Shown: positions 1-7,118 of the stretch, piece after piece
How positions within the stretch are numbered: the stretch's first letter is position 1
Layout of the letters: each line of letters begins with the position of its first letter
From: JBEVNX01 sp040507895
Lineage (GTDB): Bacteria > Desulfobacterota > Binatia > JACPRU01
Assembly: GCA_040507895.1 (NCBI GenBank)
Contig: JBEVNX010000216.1
Location: 1-20,742, forward strand
DNA length: 20,742 nucleotides
Reading direction: 5' to 3'
Notes under the pieces: model-generated
What the model was told of the DNA's origin: nothing
The model's input: only the letters and a program-made list of their open reading frames with translations
Database searches by the model: none
Program-made: the position numbers and the translations under genes

Positions 1-423
1 CTCGATCTCGTGTCGGAGCCGTTCGTCGCCGCGCCGGCTCACGCATTTTCCATCGAGTACTGGAGCGGCCCGACCCGCCTGACCGGTACTCTCGACGGCA
101 CGCCCGTGAGCGGCTTCGGTTTCGACGAGCGCACGCGCGTATTTTGCCTGGACTTCGAGATCGTAGAGGTATTGCGCGAGACCCTGCGGCATCTCCCCGC
201 CGCCGCGCTACCGGCCGGCCGCTCCGATGGCGCACGGCTCGCGAACCTCGCCTGGGAGATCGACGGCTTCATCGCCGACGGAGATCAGCAAGCGGCGGTC
301 CGCTACCTGAACGCCCGCGTGCGGCCCGCGATCGAGGCGCTCGCCGAGCCCCACCGGGCCCACGTCCGCACCATCGTCGACGACGCCGCGGACGCTCTGC
401 TCCGCTGGTGGGTGCGGCCCTGA
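1..423 (+). CDS. Lipocalin/CrtC-like protein, C-terminal part (cut by window edge)
   Basis: The frame is open to base 1, so the true start lies outside the window; a GTG at 10 is only an internal candidate. About 140 residues are visible. The stretch YWSGPTRLTGTLDGTPVSGF resembles the C-terminal beta-barrel signature (YWEG..-V.GT.-.G.PVSG.G) of the AttH/CrtC lipocalin-like family, whose characterised members include carotenoid 1,2-hydratase. The following ~100 residues look helical, with a DDAADALLRWW end, and I do not recognise them. The stop is 16 bases before the next gene's ATG, so the two are probably cotranscribed. The substrate cannot be named because the catalytic half is missing. The alternative is an unrelated beta-barrel protein that shares only this motif. 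Confidence 0.55.
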   Translation, partial: LDLVSEPFVAAPAHAFSIEYWSGPTRLTGTLDGTPVSGFGFDERTRVFCLDFEIVEVLRETLRHLPAAALPAGRSDGARLANLAWEIDGFIADGDQQAAVRYLNARVRPAIEALAEPHRAHVRTIVDDAADALLRWWVRP

Positions 424-439
424 AATCCGGAGGACGTCG

Positions 440-1459
440 ATGCGCCAAGTTTGGATTACTCGAACGGGTCCGCCAGAAGTTCTCGAGCTGCGCGACGCCC
501 CGGATCGGGTGCCGCGAGCCGGCGAAGTGCAGATCCGCGTGCAGGCGATCGGCATCAACTTCGCCGACATCATGGCGAGGCTCGGCCTCTATCCGGACGC
601 GCCGAAGCTCCCGGCCGTCATCGGATACGAGGTAGCCGGCGACGTCAGCGCCGTCGGCCCCGGCGCGGGCTGCTCCGTCGGCGAGCGAGTCTTCGCCCTC
701 ACGCGCTTCGGCGGCTACAGCGACGTCGTCTGCGTTCCCGCGTCGCAAGCCGTGTCGCTCCCGGGGAGCATGAGCTACGAAGAAGGCGCGGCGATTCCGG
801 TCAACTACCTCACCGCCTATCAGATGCTCGTGCAGATGGGCTCCCTCAAGCGAGGCGAGCGCGTGCTGGTGCACAGCGCCGCGGGCGGGGTTGGGCTCGC
901 CGCGATCGATCTTTGCCGCATCTACGGCGCAGACGTGATCGGCACAGCTTCGACGTCGAAGCATCCGGTGCTCCGCGAGCGGGGAATTTCGCAGCTCATC
1001 GACTACAACACGCAGGACTACGAGGCTGAAGTGAAGCACCTCACGGCCGGACGAGGCGTCCACATCGTCCTCGATGCGATGGGAGGCTCTCACTGGAAGA
1101 AAGGGTATCGCTGCCTCGCGCCGACCGGCCGCCTCGTCATGTTCGGCTTGTCGAATGCCGCTACCGGCAAGACTCGCTCGATCACATCGCTGTTGAAGAC
1201 GCTGCTCGGCATGCCGTTCTTCAGCTTTCCACCGCCTCGGCTGATCAACGACAACAAAGCGCTCATCGGCGTCAACCTCGGTCACATGTGGGACAACGCT
1301 GAGCTTCTGACGAGCTGGCTCGCGCAGATCCTCTCCTGGCACTCGGAGGGCAAGATCCATCCGACCGTAGGCGCGCGCTTTCCGCTCGCCGAAGCCGCGG
1401 CGGCGCATCACTACATCCAGGATCGCAAGAACGTCGGTAAGGTGGTGCTCGTACCGTAA
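440..1459 (+). CDS. Zinc-independent MDR oxidoreductase, VAT1/quinone reductase type
   Basis: 339 residues, the usual length for the quinone oxidoreductase branch of the medium-chain dehydrogenase/reductase superfamily. These enzymes use NADPH to reduce quinones or activated double bonds in the cytoplasm. An N-terminal GroES-like domain (about 1-125) holds the GINFADIMARLGLYP region, and the Rossmann domain carries SAAGGVG at 146-152. The zinc-binding cysteines of alcohol dehydrogenases are absent. The TRFGGYSDVV stretch at 88-97 is typical of the VAT1-like group. The start is fixed by a good Shine-Dalgarno GGAGGA at 429-434. The last codons lie in a 32-bp sequence that is repeated 1 kb downstream (see repeats). 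The physiological substrate is not evident. Confidence 0.9.
   Translation: MRQVWITRTGPPEVLELRDAPDRVPRAGEVQIRVQAIGINFADIMARLGLYPDAPKLPAVIGYEVAGDVSAVGPGAGCSVGERVFALTRFGGYSDVVCVPASQAVSLPGSMSYEEGAAIPVNYLTAYQMLVQMGSLKRGERVLVHSAAGGVGLAAIDLCRIYGADVIGTASTSKHPVLRERGISQLIDYNTQDYEAEVKHLTAGRGVHIVLDAMGGSHWKKGYRCLAPTGRLVMFGLSNAATGKTRSITSLLKTLLGMPFFSFPPPRLINDNKALIGVNLGHMWDNAELLTSWLAQILSWHSEGKIHPTVGARFPLAEAAAAHHYIQDRKNVGKVVLVP
1415..1446 (+). repeat. 32-bp direct repeat, left copy, inside the 3' end of the MDR gene
   Basis: Thirty-two bases starting ATCCAGGATCGCAAGAACGT are identical to 2414-2445 in the same orientation. The left copy encodes IQDRKNVGKVV near the C-terminus of the oxidoreductase and is followed in frame by LVP and a stop. 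The copies start 999 bases apart. Confidence 0.95.
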
Positions 1460-1729
1460 GCCACGGACATATTGGGGCGAATCTTGGAAAATAAGTGAGG
1501 CGAAACTTAGCCGAAGGTTTGTCCTGCCGCTCGATGGCGGCCGTGGGCCGCGCTTCCTTTTGCGCAACACGCAGGACGCGCTCTCAGCGGCGCCGCTCGA
1601 GCTGAAGCTCAGCATCGACAACCCGCGGCCTCTGCGAGTGGCGTGATAGAGCGTCTGGAGCTCCTCGATCGCGGGCGTCTAGGTTCTGCGTTACCGCGAA
1701 GGGTCGAAAGGGTGTTAGGAAGGCTGGCT
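1460..1729. other. Intergenic stretch, no recognisable gene
   Basis: No convincing coding sequence. One plus-strand frame stays open from the MDR stop region to a TGA at about 1644 (ending LKLSIDNPRPLRVA), but it has no usable start codon or ribosome site and I do not recognise it; it may be a decayed 3' gene end. The last bases hold the ribosome site of the next gene (AGGAAGG, 1717-1723). Confidence 0.5.
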
Positions 1730-1984
1730 ATGAAGATCAAGATTCTGCATTGCGAGCGCGACGTGGTTGCGAGTCGTGAGGTGACTCACGGCCGAGTTCC
1801 GGCGACCACGAACACTGCGGGCATTGTCTCTCTAGACGCGCAGTGTGAGTGCGGTGAGATATGGGAATCGACCAAGCTCGGGGCTGGTTCGTTCAAACTA
1901 GGAATCAACCAAGTCACCATCACGTGCCCGAGGTGCGGCTCGAAGGACAAGATCGCTGGCTCCGATGTTTCCACGGTAGCGTAG
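1730..1984 (+). CDS. Small zinc-ribbon protein, function unknown
   Basis: 84 residues starting MKIKILHCERDVV. A longer frame runs up to 1643, but the ATG at 1730 is preferred because AGGAAGG sits 6 bases upstream of it. Two cysteine pairs, CEC and CPRC, about 30 residues apart in the C-terminal half, form a likely zinc ribbon; the N-terminal half has no recognisable motif. The gene is clearly lower in GC than its neighbours and uses codons rare around it (CTA, ATA, AAA), a sign of separate origin. It is the only apparent gene between the two 32-bp repeats. It could bind nucleic acid, as many small ribbons do, but nothing here shows that. Confidence 0.65.
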   Translation: MKIKILHCERDVVASREVTHGRVPATTNTAGIVSLDAQCECGEIWESTKLGAGSFKLGINQVTITCPRCGSKDKIAGSDVSTVA

Positions 1985-2413
1985 GCCGCTCGCGATCAAG
2001 CTTGCCGCCGACAATCCGTTTCGCGGTCAGGCGCGCGGGCTCCTGGCGCACCCGCCACGACGATGCTTCGCTCGATCATGGGCTCTAAGCGCCGGGAGCC
2101 CGGCGGTGCTCCGAACGGCAAGCGGTGGCTTCGGCAGCGGTGCGCGCCCTTGCCGCCTGTACGCCGCCCCGGCCTCGCCCCGAATCCGCCGCAACATCGG
2201 ATCGCGCGGACCCGCGGGCGAAGGCCCTGACGGATTCACGGTCGAGCCCGAGGTGAAAGGCGACCTGGTTGAAGGTAACAGCCCGAGGTTCCCGGCCTCG
2301 ATCCAAACGAGCGCTCGGCGGGACGGGAAGGCCACGAAAACCCCGAAAGGCAAACCCGGCGTCAAACCTTCTCAAGCACCACGCCTAAGCGGATGATTTT
2401 GCACGTCAACGGT
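1985..2413. other. Gene-free stretch between the zinc-ribbon gene and the right repeat
   Basis: Several short frames cross this stretch on both strands (for example 2106-2396 plus, 2085-2375 minus). They are arginine/proline rich, lack ribosome sites and match no family I know, so I call none of them. I see no tRNA, terminator with a T-run, or inverted terminal repeat. Confidence 0.5.
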
Positions 2414-2458
2414 ATCCAGGATCGCAAGAACGTCGGTAAGGTGGTCTTGACCGCTTGA
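2414..2458 (+). pseudogene. Orphan 3' end of an MDR oxidoreductase gene (right repeat copy)
   Basis: Bases 2414-2445 repeat 1415-1446 exactly. The reading frame then continues as VVLTA and a TGA at 2456-2458, mirroring the VVLVP-stop ending of the intact gene. Nothing upstream in this frame resembles an oxidoreductase, so this is a detached gene end. It is either the original 3' end displaced by an insertion or the remains of a duplicated gene. Confidence 0.8.
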
Positions 2459-2498
2459 GAGCCGAGCAATCGGGTCCGGCGGGCCGTGGGGCCGCGAA

Positions 2499-2969
2499 GT
2501 GTCGAACGTGACCTTGCCCCGAAATCTATCCTCGAGCTCGGCGGCCATCCTGGCCGCCGTCATCGATGCGCTCCGCCCGCGCGGCCACGGCTTCGATCAA
2601 TCCATCGACGAATACGTTCTGCTCGAGATCGACCGCACGCTGCCATGCCTCCCGCGCCTCATGCGTCTCGGCCTGCCGATCGGCCTGCGACTCTTGGAAT
2701 GGGGGCCCCCGCTGTTCGCCGGCCGCGCGAGGCGACTCACCACTTTGAATCGTCAGGAGGCGCGAGCCTACCTCCAGGGATGGCTCGACAGCCGGATGAC
2801 CGCCCGCCGTCTCCTCGTCCACGGCCTTCGCGCGCTCGTCTTGCTGTCGTTCTACCAGCACCCCTCGGTGCTCGATGCCATGGGAGTCCGCTGGGATCGG
2901 CGCCTCATCGAGACCGTGCGCTTGCGCGCGGACACGCTCGACCACGCGAAATATGGCTATCCCCGCTGA
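2499..2969 (+). CDS. Small helical subunit of a GMC/long-chain alcohol oxidase
   Basis: 156 residues from a GTG start; no strong ribosome site is visible. The protein is mostly helical and rich in Arg and Leu. The block from about 88 to 150 (AYLQGWLDSRMTARRLLVHG, then a Tyr/His patch) resembles the N-terminal extension that precedes the flavin domain in fused long-chain fatty alcohol oxidases. It also resembles the small partner proteins (gluconate dehydrogenase subunit 3-like) of membrane-associated GMC enzymes. The gene overlaps the start of the GMC oxidoreductase gene by 17 bases, so the two are translationally coupled and very likely form one enzyme. The family assignment is from pattern memory; the partnership is well supported by the overlap. 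Confidence 0.7.
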   Translation: MSNVTLPRNLSSSSAAILAAVIDALRPRGHGFDQSIDEYVLLEIDRTLPCLPRLMRLGLPIGLRLLEWGPPLFAGRARRLTTLNRQEARAYLQGWLDSRMTARRLLVHGLRALVLLSFYQHPSVLDAMGVRWDRRLIETVRLRADTLDHAKYGYPR

Positions 2970-4554
2970 GATCACCGCCGAGCTCGGCGATCGCATTCCG
3001 GAGCGCCGCATCGCCTATCCGAACACCGAGAGCGGGCGCGAGGCCCGGTGCGACGCAACGCTCGCAGCCGACGCCGTGGTGGTCGGCAGCGGCGCCGGCG
3101 GCGCGGTCGCGGCTTGCTTGCTCGCAGAGGCGGGCCTCGACGTGCTGATCCTCGAGGAGGGCAGCCTCCATCGTACCGAATCTTTCTCCACGAGCGTGCT
3201 CGAGATGATGCGAGCACTCTACCGGGACTTCGGCGCTTCGATGATCTTGGGCACGCCCGGCATCCTCTTCGCAGAAGGCCGCTGCGTGGGCGGCTCGACG
3301 GTGATCAACGGGGGCATGTGCTGGCGAACTCCGGAGCGGATTCTCGAGCGCTGGCGGCGCGACGAGCGACTGCCGGACATCGGCTCCAAGGAGATGGAGC
3401 CGGTCTTCGCAGAGGTCGAGCGCGAGCTGAACCCGGAGACGCAGGCGCCGGATACTCTCGGCGTGCACAACCGATTGTTCGCGGAAGGCGCTCGCAAGCT
3501 CGGCTGGCATCCGCGCGACAACTTGCGCAACATGCGTCGCTGCGCGGGGCTCAACAACTGCGCTTTCGGCTGCCCGACCGGGGCGAAGCAGAGCAGCCTC
3601 GTGACCTACGTGCCGCGCGGCCTCCGCGCCGGCGCGCGCCTCGTTGCCGACGCGCGCGTCGATCGCGTGGTCTTCTCGGGGGCGCAGGCGATAGGCGTCT
3701 GCGGCCGTTTCCTCGATGCCGATAGCAGGCCGAGCCATCGGTTCCAGGTCCGCGCGCCGATGACGATCCTCGCCGCCGGCGCCCGCCACACTCCGGGGAT
3801 TCTCAAGCGAAGCCGGCTGCGTGCCCACGCGATCGGCCGCCACCTGACGGTGCACCCCAACGCCAAGGTCGTCGGCATCTTCGAGGAGGTCGTGAATCCC
3901 TGGTGGGGAACGCACCAGGCGCACCAGATTCACGATTTTCTCGATCAGGGCATTCTCATCGGTTACGCAGTGCCTCCGCCGGGCATTCTCGCCGGCGCCC
4001 TCCCCGGCATCGGCGAGGAGAGCGCCGCGATCATGTCGCTCTACAACCACATGTTTCCGGTCGGCTGCCTCATCGAGGACACGTCCACGGGAAGGGTCGT
4101 TCTCGGCCCCGACCGCCAGCCGCAGATGCTCTACTCGCTGTCCCGTCGCGACACCGAAACGACTCAGGAGGGTGTGGCGAAGGTGTGCGAGCTGCTGTTC
4201 GCCGCCGGCGCAAAGCGCTGCCTGTTGCCGTTCGCCGATCTCGCCGAGATTCGCTCCCCGGATGACGTCGGCCGCATTCGCGCGCGCCGGCCAGAGCCCC
4301 GCGGCATCGAGCTGATGACCGTGCACATCATGGGGAGCGCGCGCATGGCGCTCGAGTCGTCACGCGGGGCGACGGATGCGTTCGGGCGCGTCTTCGACGT
4401 GTCGGGCCTCTACGTCGCCGACGCGAGCCTCCTGCCCTCGCCGGTCGGCGTGAACCCTCAGGAGACCATCGCGGCACTGGTCACGCGCAACGCCCGCCGC
4501 TGGCTCGAGAGCGACGCGCGGCGCCCGGGCCGGAGCCGCGCACGCGCTTCGTGA
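2953..4554 (+). CDS. GMC-family FAD oxidoreductase, long-chain alcohol oxidase-like
   Basis: 533 residues from ATG 2953; the frame is open to 2875, but the FAD fold begins at residue 41, which suits this start. GSGAGG (45-50) with E69 is the dinucleotide-binding fold. GRCVGGSTVINGG (109-121) is the GMC flavin motif. H458 (VHIMGSARMA) and N501 (VGVNPQETI) match the catalytic His/Asn pair, so it should oxidise an alcohol to an aldehyde or ketone with FAD. A cysteine cluster at C197, C203 and C207, followed by PTGAK, is typical of the long-chain alcohol oxidase branch. No signal peptide is seen. It pairs with the small helical protein encoded just upstream, which overlaps its start. The electron acceptor is unknown. 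Confidence 0.88.
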   Translation: MAIPAEITAELGDRIPERRIAYPNTESGREARCDATLAADAVVVGSGAGGAVAACLLAEAGLDVLILEEGSLHRTESFSTSVLEMMRALYRDFGASMILGTPGILFAEGRCVGGSTVINGGMCWRTPERILERWRRDERLPDIGSKEMEPVFAEVERELNPETQAPDTLGVHNRLFAEGARKLGWHPRDNLRNMRRCAGLNNCAFGCPTGAKQSSLVTYVPRGLRAGARLVADARVDRVVFSGAQAIGVCGRFLDADSRPSHRFQVRAPMTILAAGARHTPGILKRSRLRAHAIGRHLTVHPNAKVVGIFEEVVNPWWGTHQAHQIHDFLDQGILIGYAVPPPGILAGALPGIGEESAAIMSLYNHMFPVGCLIEDTSTGRVVLGPDRQPQMLYSLSRRDTETTQEGVAKVCELLFAAGAKRCLLPFADLAEIRSPDDVGRIRARRPEPRGIELMTVHIMGSARMALESSRGATDAFGRVFDVSGLYVADASLLPSPVGVNPQETIAALVTRNARRWLESDARRPGRSRARAS

Positions 4555-4630
4555 CCGACTTCCCGCTTGGGCTCGCCGCCGAACCCCGCTCGAAATCGCC
4601 ACCCTCGCACGCTAAGATCCGAGCACAGTC

Positions 4631-5881
4631 ATGGCGAAGGCCTCGAAGCAAGGATCCGTCGCGCAGCCGCCGGCTGCGGAACCGAAGTGGGCCGATCCGC
4701 CTCGCTGGAGTCCCTGGGTGCTTGGCGCCGCCGCATTCGCCGGCATCTTCCTCGCCGCGATCTCCACCTGGGTCCATCACGAGGTCACCCATGCATCGAC
4801 CGGTTACGCGAGCTTCTGCAACGTGAACGACACCGTGAACTGCGACACCGTGGTGACGAGCCCTTACGGGATGCTCGTTCACGTTCCCGTTTCCGTGTGG
4901 GCCATCGGTTTCTACTCCCTGCTCCTCGCGCTGACCGTCCGAGTGGCCGCGACGGATCCGCCGCGGCGCGACCGCGCACGCGCCGACGCGCTCGCGCTGG
5001 CGATTGCGGGGAGCCTCTTTTCCGCCTATCTGGCCGCCATCTCGGCGTTCGTCCTCCGGGCTCTCTGCGTACTCTGCGCGGGGCTCTATGCGGTCAGCAT
5101 CGCGTGCTTAGGCGCGGCTTGGGTCGAGGCCCGGCCGCTTCGCCAGGCCGCCGCGCAGCTCCTCGAGCGCTGGCACTCGGTCCGCAGGCGGCCTGCCGCT
5201 TCCATCGGCGTCGCCAGCGCCGCGATCGTCGTCCTCGGGCTGTCGGGATGGCTCGGCGCGCAGACTCGTCTCACGCGCGCGCAGGTCTTCCAGTCGAACC
5301 CGCAGTTCTTCGACTGGTACACCAGCCAGCCCATCGTCGACACGCCGATCGACGGCGGCTATTCTCAAGGGGCCGAGAAGGCGCCGATTCACCTCGTCGA
5401 GTTCTCCGATTTCGAGTGTCCGCACTGCGCGCAAGCCCACGTGACGTTGAAGGACTTGCTGCCGCGCTACCAGAACGAAGTGCGCTTCACGTATCACAAC
5501 TTCCCGTTGTCCAACGAATGCAACCCCGCGATGTCGCAAAAGGGCCACGAGCACGCCTGTCGAGCGGCGATCGCCGCGGACTGTGCCGCCCAGGGCGGTA
5601 AGTTTCCGCCGTTCGCGAACCAGCTGTTCGCCAACCAAGGAAAGCTCGACGATAAGTCGCTGCATGACTACGCGAAACAGGTCGGGCTAGACGTCGATGC
5701 CTTCGACCGCTGCATGGCTTCGTCGGCCGCTGCCGAACGCGTTGCCGAGGACGTCAAGGCCGGCCAGCGGGCGGGCGTGCGCTCGACGCCGACCTTCTTC
5801 ATCAACGGGCGTAAGGTCGAAGGCAACTTGACCTACGAGAAGTGGCTGTTCGCCTTCGCGGTGGAGCTCGACAAGAGCTGA
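4631..5881 (+). CDS. VKOR-DsbA fusion, disulfide-bond-forming membrane protein
   Basis: 416 residues. The N-terminal half is a vitamin K epoxide reductase domain with five hydrophobic segments (about 29-48, 87-105, 120-141, 145-165, 190-210). It has the periplasmic loop cysteines C63 and C71 and the active-site pair C146-VL-C149. The C-terminal half (about 238-412) is a DsbA-like thioredoxin domain with C263-PH-C266 and the cis-proline STPTFF at 385-390. Such fusions oxidise substrate cysteines in the periplasm and pass electrons to quinone, replacing a DsbA/DsbB pair. Extra cysteines at 297, 310, 318 and 361 may form structural disulfides. It stands 76 bases after the GMC gene; no strong ribosome site is visible before the ATG. 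Confidence 0.92.
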   Translation: MAKASKQGSVAQPPAAEPKWADPPRWSPWVLGAAAFAGIFLAAISTWVHHEVTHASTGYASFCNVNDTVNCDTVVTSPYGMLVHVPVSVWAIGFYSLLLALTVRVAATDPPRRDRARADALALAIAGSLFSAYLAAISAFVLRALCVLCAGLYAVSIACLGAAWVEARPLRQAAAQLLERWHSVRRRPAASIGVASAAIVVLGLSGWLGAQTRLTRAQVFQSNPQFFDWYTSQPIVDTPIDGGYSQGAEKAPIHLVEFSDFECPHCAQAHVTLKDLLPRYQNEVRFTYHNFPLSNECNPAMSQKGHEHACRAAIAADCAAQGGKFPPFANQLFANQGKLDDKSLHDYAKQVGLDVDAFDRCMASSAAAERVAEDVKAGQRAGVRSTPTFFINGRKVEGNLTYEKWLFAFAVELDKS

Positions 5882-5934
5882 CGGGCGTGGCGGTCGAACT
5901 TGGCCGCTCATCTGCGCTCTGCTAAGCCCGCCGC

Positions 5935-6285
5935 GTGACTCGCCGGGCGCTCGTAGCCGTCGCTCTGCTGCTCGCGGCGGCGTGCAGCCAACCGCCGCCT
6001 CCTCCCCCGCCCCCTCCACCGCCGCTCGAGGTAGTGCCGAGCTTACCTCAGGAAGCTCTGTCGTTCGAAGGCCGCACCCGGGCCGTCGGTGTCGGTACAC
6101 AGGCGGTCGAAATCCTCGTTAACGGCCGACCGTTGCTTCGAGGAACACTCTCTCAGCGATCCCCTCGAGAGTCGCTGCACGGTAAATACCTTGGGCACGA
6201 TCTCGTCGCCGACTGTACGCTCGCGGCTCGAGTCGAGTGCTCGATCTCGGTCGACGGCGAGGTGCAAGACGCCGCCATGCGCTAG
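5935..6285 (+). CDS. Small proline-rich lipoprotein, function unknown
   Basis: 116 residues from a GTG start. The N-terminus MTRRALVAVALLLAAAC is a lipoprotein signal peptide with C17 as the lipidated residue. It is followed directly by eleven consecutive prolines (20-30), presumably a stiff spacer away from the membrane. The remaining ~85 residues look beta-rich and contain two cysteines (CTLAARVEC) eight residues apart that could form a disulfide, which fits the disulfide-forming enzyme encoded just upstream. I do not recognise the family. Its 3' end faces the enoyl-CoA hydratase gene 39 bases away. Confidence 0.65.
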   Translation: MTRRALVAVALLLAAACSQPPPPPPPPPPPLEVVPSLPQEALSFEGRTRAVGVGTQAVEILVNGRPLLRGTLSQRSPRESLHGKYLGHDLVADCTLAARVECSISVDGEVQDAAMR

Positions 6286-6324
6286 GTGTCGGCGCCGCCT
6301 TCCACGACAGATAGGCCCCGCGGC

Positions 6325-7098
6325 TCAGCGACCCTTCCACACCGGCTTTCGCTTCTCGGCGAATGCGCGGGGCCCTTCGCGTGCATCCTCGGACGACCAG
6401 AGCCGGGTCTCTCCCTCGAGGTGGGTCTCCATCGCTTGCTCAAGGGGGAGATGCAGGCTTTGCATCGCTGCTTCCTTGCTCGCGCGCACCGAAAGCGGCG
6501 AGCATTCGTTGATCTCCCCGGCCCAGCGCTCGGCTACCCCCATCAGATCCCCGGCCGCCACGACCTCGTTGACGATGCCGAGGCGGTGCGCCTCGGCCGC
6601 CGTGATGTGTCTGCCGGTGAGCATCATGCCCATGGCGATCTTCAACGGAATGTGACGCGGAAGACGATGGACGCCGCCCGCTGCCGCCATCAAACCGACG
6701 CGCGGCTCGGGGACGCCGAAGCGAGCGTGCTCCGCGGCGATGATCAAGTCACAGGCGAGCGCGATCTCGAATCCCCCGCCCAGTGCGAAGCCGTTGACTG
6801 CAGCGATCAGTGGCTTCACCAGATCGAAGCGACGGGTGATCCCCCCGAACCCGGTCTTCGGCAACTTAGGCACGCCGTGCTGCGTGGTCCACTTGAGATC
6901 GTTGCCCGCCGAGAAGGCCTTGTCGCCAGCGCCGGTCAGGATCGCCACCCAGACTTCCGGATCCGCCGCGAAGTCGTCGAAAACTCGGTCGAGCTCCTCG
7001 TGACAGGGCGGATGTAGGGCGTTCATCACCTCGGGACGGTTCAGGGTGATCGAGGCGATCCGATCGCGTTTCTCGTACTTGATGAACTCGAGCTTCAT
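6325..7098 (-). CDS. Enoyl-CoA hydratase/isomerase (crotonase family)
   Basis: 257 residues, the family's normal length. The start at 7098 is chosen over an upstream in-frame ATG because GGGAGGA lies just before it. FSAGNDLKW (62-70) and the NGFALGGGFEIALACD block (102-117) form the CoA site and oxyanion hole. Both catalytic glutamates of true hydratases are present: E111 (GGGFE) and E131 (GVPEPRVG). It should therefore add water to, or remove it from, a 2-enoyl-CoA; the sequence style is close to carnitinyl-CoA dehydratase-like members. The gene follows the second GT-B-like gene after only 20 bases, so it probably shares the glycan operon's transcript. A functional link to glycan synthesis is not evident, though acyl modification or lipid supply is possible. 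Confidence 0.9.
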   Translation of the reverse strand: MKLEFIKYEKRDRIASITLNRPEVMNALHPPCHEELDRVFDDFAADPEVWVAILTGAGDKAFSAGNDLKWTTQHGVPKLPKTGFGGITRRFDLVKPLIAAVNGFALGGGFEIALACDLIIAAEHARFGVPEPRVGLMAAAGGVHRLPRHIPLKIAMGMMLTGRHITAAEAHRLGIVNEVVAAGDLMGVAERWAGEINECSPLSVRASKEAAMQSLHLPLEQAMETHLEGETRLWSSEDAREGPRAFAEKRKPVWKGR

Positions 7099-7118
7099 GC
7101 GTCCTCCCGCTCGCGGAG

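Noticed and set aside
269..1621. 450-codon open frame on the minus strand opposite the oxidoreductase gene
   Set aside because: Arg/His/Asp-rich antisense of a well-supported gene; no domain or ribosome site.
2085..2396. Overlapping ~96-codon frames on both strands
   Set aside because: No ribosome site, motif or family resemblance; left as gene-free DNA.
2905..4326. 473-codon minus-strand frame opposite the GMC gene
   Set aside because: Complement of a conserved flavoenzyme; composition typical of antisense frames in GC-rich DNA.
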